Below are positions 60,900 to 64,000 of a stretch of 64,000 nucleotides of DNA, piece after piece. Position 1 is the first letter of the stretch, and every line of letters begins with the position of its first letter. The notes beneath the pieces were generated by a model. The model was given only the letters and a program-made list of their open reading frames with translations. It did no database searches and was not told the DNA's origin. Made by a program: the position numbers and the translations under genes. Location: assembly GCF_031450805.1 (NCBI RefSeq), contig NZ_JARTVY010000002.1, forward strand, positions 248,001 through 312,000, in the 5' to 3' direction. The DNA is from Caballeronia sp031450805. Lineage in GTDB: Bacteria; Pseudomonadota; Gammaproteobacteria; Burkholderiales; Burkholderiaceae.

Positions 60900-62126
60900 A
60901 TGGAATCCTTCGATATCGCCGTCATCGGCGCGGGCGCGGCCGGCATGATGTGCGCGGCCGTCGCGGCTCAGGCGGGCCGGCGCGTCGTGCTCATCGACCA
61001 CGCGGAACGCCTCGCGGAAAAAATCCGCATCTCGGGCGGCGGCCGCTGCAACTTCACCAACATCAACGCGCAACCGGCGAACTTCCTGTCGGCGAATCCG
61101 CATTTCTGCCGCTCGGCGCTCGCTCGCTACACCCCGCGCGACTTTCTCGCGCTTCTCAAGCAATACCGCGTGAAGTGGCACGAGAAGCACAAAGGCCAGC
61201 TCTTTTGCGACGATTCGAGCGAGACGATCATCGATGTCCTGCGCAGCGAGTGCGATGCGGGCGGCGTCGCGTGGCGGCGGCCGGTGAGCGTGCATGCAAT
61301 CCGCCAGGACGGCGCGCGCTTCACGCTCGATACGACCGCCGGCGCGATCAGCGCGGCGGCGCTCGTCATCGCGACGGGCGGACTCTCCATCCCGAAGATC
61401 GGCGCCACGGACTTCGGCTATCGCGTGGCGAAGCAGTTCGGGCACAAACTCATCGATACGCGCCCCGCGCTCGTGCCGCTCACCTTCACTTCCGCCGACT
61501 GGACGCCGTTCGCCGCATTGTCCGGACTGTCGCTGCCGGTTCGCATCAGCGCCGGCAAGGGCAAGACGCGCGGCGAGTTCGACGAGGACTTGCTGCTCAC
61601 GCATCGCGGGCTGTCGGGGCCGGGCGTGCTGCAAATCTCGAGCTACTGGAATACGTCCGAATCGATTCACGTCGATCTGCTGCCGGAACTGGACGCGACC
61701 GAACTTCTGCTGGACGCGAAAGCAGGATCGAAGAAGCAGATCGGCAATTTTCTGACCGAGCATCTGCCCGCGCGGCTCGCGCATGCCTGGCTCGATGCGC
61801 AGCGCGTAAGCGTCGATGCGCGCCTCGCCGATCTCCCCGACCGCACGCTGAAAGCGATCGGCGCGTCGCTGTCCGACTGGTCGCTCACGCCGAGCGGCAC
61901 GGAGGGATATCGCAAGGCCGAAGTCACGCGCGGCGGCGTCGATACGCGCGAGCTATCGTCGGCCACGATGATGAGCGAGCGCGTCGCGGGACTGTACTTC
62001 GTCGGCGAGGCGGTGGACGTCACCGGCTGGCTCGGCGGCTACAACTTTCAGTGGGCGTGGGCCTCGGGCTTCGCGGCGGGCAAGGCTGCGGCCGAGTACG
62101 CGCACGGCATCGCCAGGGTGGCCTGA
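60900..62126 (+). CDS. BaiN/HI0933-type flavoprotein (FAD-dependent oxidoreductase)
   Basis: A 408-residue flavoprotein of the HI0933/BaiN family. The N-terminal FAD-binding motif is IAVIGAGAAGMMCAAVAAQAGRRV, followed by the family signature KIRISGGGRCNFTNIN; the C-terminal FAD motif is GLYFVGEAVDVTGWLGGYNFQWAWASGFAAG. Family members are annotated as NAD(P)/FAD-dependent oxidoreductases; BaiN itself acts on bile acids in gut bacteria, but that role is not expected here. Function is unknown. ATG 60900 is preferred; ATG 60891 is an in-frame alternative three codons earlier. Confidence 0.9.
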   Translation: MESFDIAVIGAGAAGMMCAAVAAQAGRRVVLIDHAERLAEKIRISGGGRCNFTNINAQPANFLSANPHFCRSALARYTPRDFLALLKQYRVKWHEKHKGQLFCDDSSETIIDVLRSECDAGGVAWRRPVSVHAIRQDGARFTLDTTAGAISAAALVIATGGLSIPKIGATDFGYRVAKQFGHKLIDTRPALVPLTFTSADWTPFAALSGLSLPVRISAGKGKTRGEFDEDLLLTHRGLSGPGVLQISSYWNTSESIHVDLLPELDATELLLDAKAGSKKQIGNFLTEHLPARLAHAWLDAQRVSVDARLADLPDRTLKAIGASLSDWSLTPSGTEGYRKAEVTRGGVDTRELSSATMMSERVAGLYFVGEAVDVTGWLGGYNFQWAWASGFAAGKAAAEYAHGIARVA

Positions 62127-62152
62127 GGGCGCGCGGGACGGCGTTTCTCCGG

Positions 62153-62181
62153 CCTCGAAAGACGGACCCGTTTGCTATACT
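62153..62181 (+). promoter_or_regulatory. Extended -10 promoter between baiN-like gene and yqeY
   Basis: TGC-TATACT (62173-62181) is an extended -10 element with a TATACT hexamer at 62176-62181; the -35 region is weak. Transcription would start near 62188, well before yqeY (62386), and would meet a terminator at 62290-62322. Confidence 0.6.
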
Positions 62182-62187
62182 CGGACG

Positions 62188-62322
62188 GTCATCGGAGGAT
62201 TCCTTGCGCGCCTTTGCGCTGCTCCTTCGCCCTGACTGGCGTTACGGCGGCGCGCATATCGCTCGAGGCTTCCATCGACTCGCTACAGTCCCGCTTGAGG
62301 AGGCGCTCCCAAGCGGGTTTTT
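62188..62322 (+). ncRNA. Candidate short transcript of unknown nature
   Basis: A promoter (-10 at 62176-62181) and a strong terminator (62290-62322) bracket about 135 bases with no recognised gene. A GGAGGA followed by TTG at 62204 could start a small frame, but that frame reads through the terminator to yqeY and has no family resemblance. I see no tRNA, 6S, 4.5S or known riboswitch pattern. In related genomes the ribosomal protein S21 gene (rpsU) often occupies this position; no rpsU-like sequence is present, so this could also be a scar from its loss. Confidence 0.35.
62290..62322 (+). terminator. Rho-independent terminator upstream of yqeY
   Basis: CCCGCTTG pairs with CAAGCGGG (8 bases) around a 12-base loop, followed by TTTTT. 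It would end any transcript from the promoter at 62176 before yqeY, leaving yqeY to be read by readthrough or a later promoter. Confidence 0.85.
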
Positions 62323-62385
62323 GCTTTCGCGGCGCGGTCGAACGTCGGTCGGGATTTTCCATTTCGCAATTGCACCGGGTGAACG

Positions 62386-62832
62386 ATGAGCCTCAAAGAC
62401 CAGATCAACGACGACATGAAGACTGCCATGCGCGCGCGCGAAACCGAGCGCCTCGGCACGATTCGCCTCCTGCTCGCGGCGATCAAGCAGCGTGAAGTCG
62501 ACGATCGCGTGACGCTCGACGATGCCGCCGTGACCGCTGTCGTCGACAAGATGATCAAGCAGCGCAAGGACTCGATCAGCCAGTTCGAATCCGCGGGCCG
62601 CACCGATCTCGCCGACAAGGAAAAGGCCGAACTGGCCATTCTGTCCGCGTACATGCCCGAGCAGCTTTCCGCCGACGCCATCGCCGCCGAAATTCAGGCC
62701 GCGATCGCCGCGACGGGCGCGGCCGGTCCGCAGGACATGGGCAAGGTGATGGGCGTGCTGAAGCCGAAGCTCGCGGGCAAGGCGGACATGACGGCGGTAT
62801 CCGCGCAAGTCAAAGCCGCGCTCGTCAAGTAA
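62386..62832 (+). CDS. yqeY: GatB/YqeY domain-containing protein
   Basis: A 148-residue YqeY-family protein. The family shares a helical domain with the C-terminus of GatB in the tRNA amidotransferase and has no established function of its own. The sequence MSLKDQINDDMKTAMRARETERLGTIRLLLAAIKQREVDDR is a close family match, as is ELAILSAYMPEQLSADAIAAEIQAAI. The start ATG follows GGGTGA. It is 21 bases upstream of dnaG, the usual place in beta-proteobacterial macromolecular-synthesis clusters. Confidence 0.93.
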   Translation: MSLKDQINDDMKTAMRARETERLGTIRLLLAAIKQREVDDRVTLDDAAVTAVVDKMIKQRKDSISQFESAGRTDLADKEKAELAILSAYMPEQLSADAIAAEIQAAIAATGAAGPQDMGKVMGVLKPKLAGKADMTAVSAQVKAALVK

Positions 62833-62853
62833 CGCACGCCGCGCCGACCACCG

Positions 62854-64000
62854 GTGATTCCGCACGCATTTCTGCAGGATTTGCTCAACCGCGTCGATAT
62901 CGTCGACGTGGTGGGCCGCTACGTCCAACTGAAAAAGGGCGGCGCGAACTTCATGGGTCTTTGCCCGTTCCATAACGAGAAAAGCCCGTCGTTCACGGTC
63001 AGCCCGACCAAGCAGTTCTATCACTGCTTCGGCTGCGGGGCGCACGGCACGGCGATCGGCTTCCTGATGGAGCACACGGGGCTAACGTTCCCCGAGGCGG
63101 TCAAGGATCTTGCGCAAGGCGCGGGGCTGACCGTACCCCAAGATCCTTCGAATTCGTTCCGTGGCGGACCGGGCGGCGGCGACAGCGCGCCGAGCAAGGC
63201 GGTCAGTACCGCGTTGACCGACGTCATGCAGACCGCCTGCGACTTCTATCGGAAGCAGTTGCGCGCCGCGCCGAACGCGATCGCGTATCTAAAGAAGCGC
63301 GGCCTCACGGGCGAAGTCGCCGCGCGCTTCGGCCTCGGCTACGCGCCCGACGGCTGGCAGAACCTGGAAGCCGCGTTTCCCGACTATCGCAACGACAATC
63401 TCGTCGAAGCAGGGCTCGTGATCGTCAGCGAGAAGACGGACGGGCAAGGCCAGGCGCGCCGCTACGACCGCTTCCGGGAACGCGTGATGTTCCCCATCCG
63501 CAATGTGAAGGGCAATGTCATCGGTTTCGGCGGACGCGTGCTCGACGGCGGCGAACCGAAATACTTGAATTCGCCGGAGACGCCCTTGTTCAGCAAGGGC
63601 AGCGAGCTTTACGGACTATTCGAAGCGCGGCTCGCGATCCGCGAGTTGGGTTACGCGCTCGTCGTCGAAGGGTATATGGATGTCGTCGCGCTCGCGCAGC
63701 TGGGCTTCGCGAACGCCGTGGCGACGCTCGGCACCGCCTGCACGCCGGTCCACGTGCAAAAGCTTTTCCGGCAGACGGACACCGTCGTGTTCAGCTTCGA
63801 CGGCGACTCGGCCGGCCGCCGCGCGGCGCGTCGCGCGCTGGAAGCGGCGCTGCCGCACGCCGCGGACAACCGCACGATCAAGTTCCTCTTTCTGCCGAAG
63901 GAGCACGACCCGGACAGCTATGTCCGCGAGTTCGGCACGGACGGCTTCGGCGAGCAGGTGGATCGCGCGATGCCGTTGTCGCAATTCCTGCTTAACGAGG
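62854..64000 (+). CDS. dnaG: DNA primase, partial (cut by window edge)
   Basis: DnaG makes RNA primers at the replication fork. The first 382 residues are visible. The zinc domain has CHC2-type metal ligands, about Cys37, His40, Cys58 and Cys61 (LCPFHNEKSPSF and YHCFGCGAHG). The catalytic core follows, with RVMFPIRNVKGNVIGFGGRVL and the Toprim motifs LVVEGYMDVVAL (Glu about 272) and FSFDGDSAGRRA (DxD about 315-317). The start is GTG 62854; no ATG nearby keeps the zinc domain intact. The C-terminal helicase-binding domain is beyond the window. Confidence 0.97.
   Translation, partial: MIPHAFLQDLLNRVDIVDVVGRYVQLKKGGANFMGLCPFHNEKSPSFTVSPTKQFYHCFGCGAHGTAIGFLMEHTGLTFPEAVKDLAQGAGLTVPQDPSNSFRGGPGGGDSAPSKAVSTALTDVMQTACDFYRKQLRAAPNAIAYLKKRGLTGEVAARFGLGYAPDGWQNLEAAFPDYRNDNLVEAGLVIVSEKTDGQGQARRYDRFRERVMFPIRNVKGNVIGFGGRVLDGGEPKYLNSPETPLFSKGSELYGLFEARLAIRELGYALVVEGYMDVVALAQLGFANAVATLGTACTPVHVQKLFRQTDTVVFSFDGDSAGRRAARRALEAALPHAADNRTIKFLFLPKEHDPDSYVREFGTDGFGEQVDRAMPLSQFLLNE

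Noticed and set aside
62188..62385. Search for rpsU or a remnant of it
   Set aside because: None of the translated frames resembles the S21 sequence, so no rpsU gene or pseudogene is called; only the promoter-terminator pair is reported.
1..64000. tRNA, rRNA, CRISPR arrays, insertion sequences and prophage genes
   Set aside because: I found no tRNA-like fold with a GGTTCGAATCC-type arm, no rRNA segment, no regular repeat-spacer array and no transposase or integrase. The repeats reported lack any coding partner.

Overview
This window looks like part of the main chromosome of a Burkholderiaceae bacterium, most likely Paraburkholderia or Caballeronia. The reasons are a high GC content, strong G/C preference at third codon positions, families typical of this group (BPSS1780-type membrane protein, DUF3563, DUF3309) and familiar gene groupings: xseB-ispA-dxs, yqeY-dnaG, polA next to a LOG-family gene, and thrB beside a BPSS1780 gene. 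The assignment rests on protein families and gene order only.

Layout. 1-3706 (minus strand) is the edge of a surface-polysaccharide cluster: a Wzx-like flippase cut by the window edge, a protein resembling the dimethylformamidase large subunit, and a family 2 glycosyltransferase. 4113-6651 (plus) holds a soluble histidine-kinase-like protein with a degraded ATP-binding domain and a CNNM/CBS/CorC membrane protein. 6652-7341 is non-coding and dominated by a long inverted repeat. 7342-27869 (minus) is an eight-gene alpha-glucan/trehalose operon: glgA, glgE, treS-maltokinase, glgB, glgX, treZ, malQ, treY. 28220-36648 is mixed: DUF1345 protein, PPP-family phosphatase, topoisomerase IB, a RES/Xre toxin-antitoxin pair, several small proteins (one behind a perfect LexA box), a PiT phosphate permease and a ModE regulator. 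36654-51170 is mostly housekeeping: PAP2 phosphatase, PHB-depolymerase-type esterase, DUF3563, BPSS1780 protein, homoserine kinase, DUF2782, AMP nucleosidase, LprI-like protein, LOG protein, DNA polymerase I, NDH-2, dienelactone hydrolase and a sulfurtransferase. 51267-59814 has a Rieske oxygenase, xseB-ispA-dxs, folE2, a LysR/MFS pair and a GST. 59811-64000 has tsaD, a BaiN-type flavoprotein, yqeY and the start of dnaG.

How the genes work together. The operon encodes two opposing routes between trehalose and alpha-1,4-glucan. TreS, maltokinase and GlgE turn trehalose into glucan through maltose and maltose-1-phosphate, GlgA can extend glucan from a sugar nucleotide, and GlgB branches it. GlgX and MalQ trim and disproportionate it, and TreY plus TreZ release trehalose from chain ends. 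No glgC or glgP lies in the window. xseB-ispA-dxs joins a DNA repair subunit to two isoprenoid enzymes.

Most notable for a second look: a 76-residue protein gene under a perfect CTGT-N8-ACAG SOS box (32966-32981); an apparently catalytically dead amylase-like module fused to GlgE, preceded by an unexplained coding-like stretch; the 6731-7318 inverted repeat and its minimal relative at 16704-16760 inside the glucan operon; a promoter-terminator pair with no clear gene before yqeY; and polA and the LOG gene with start codons one base apart.
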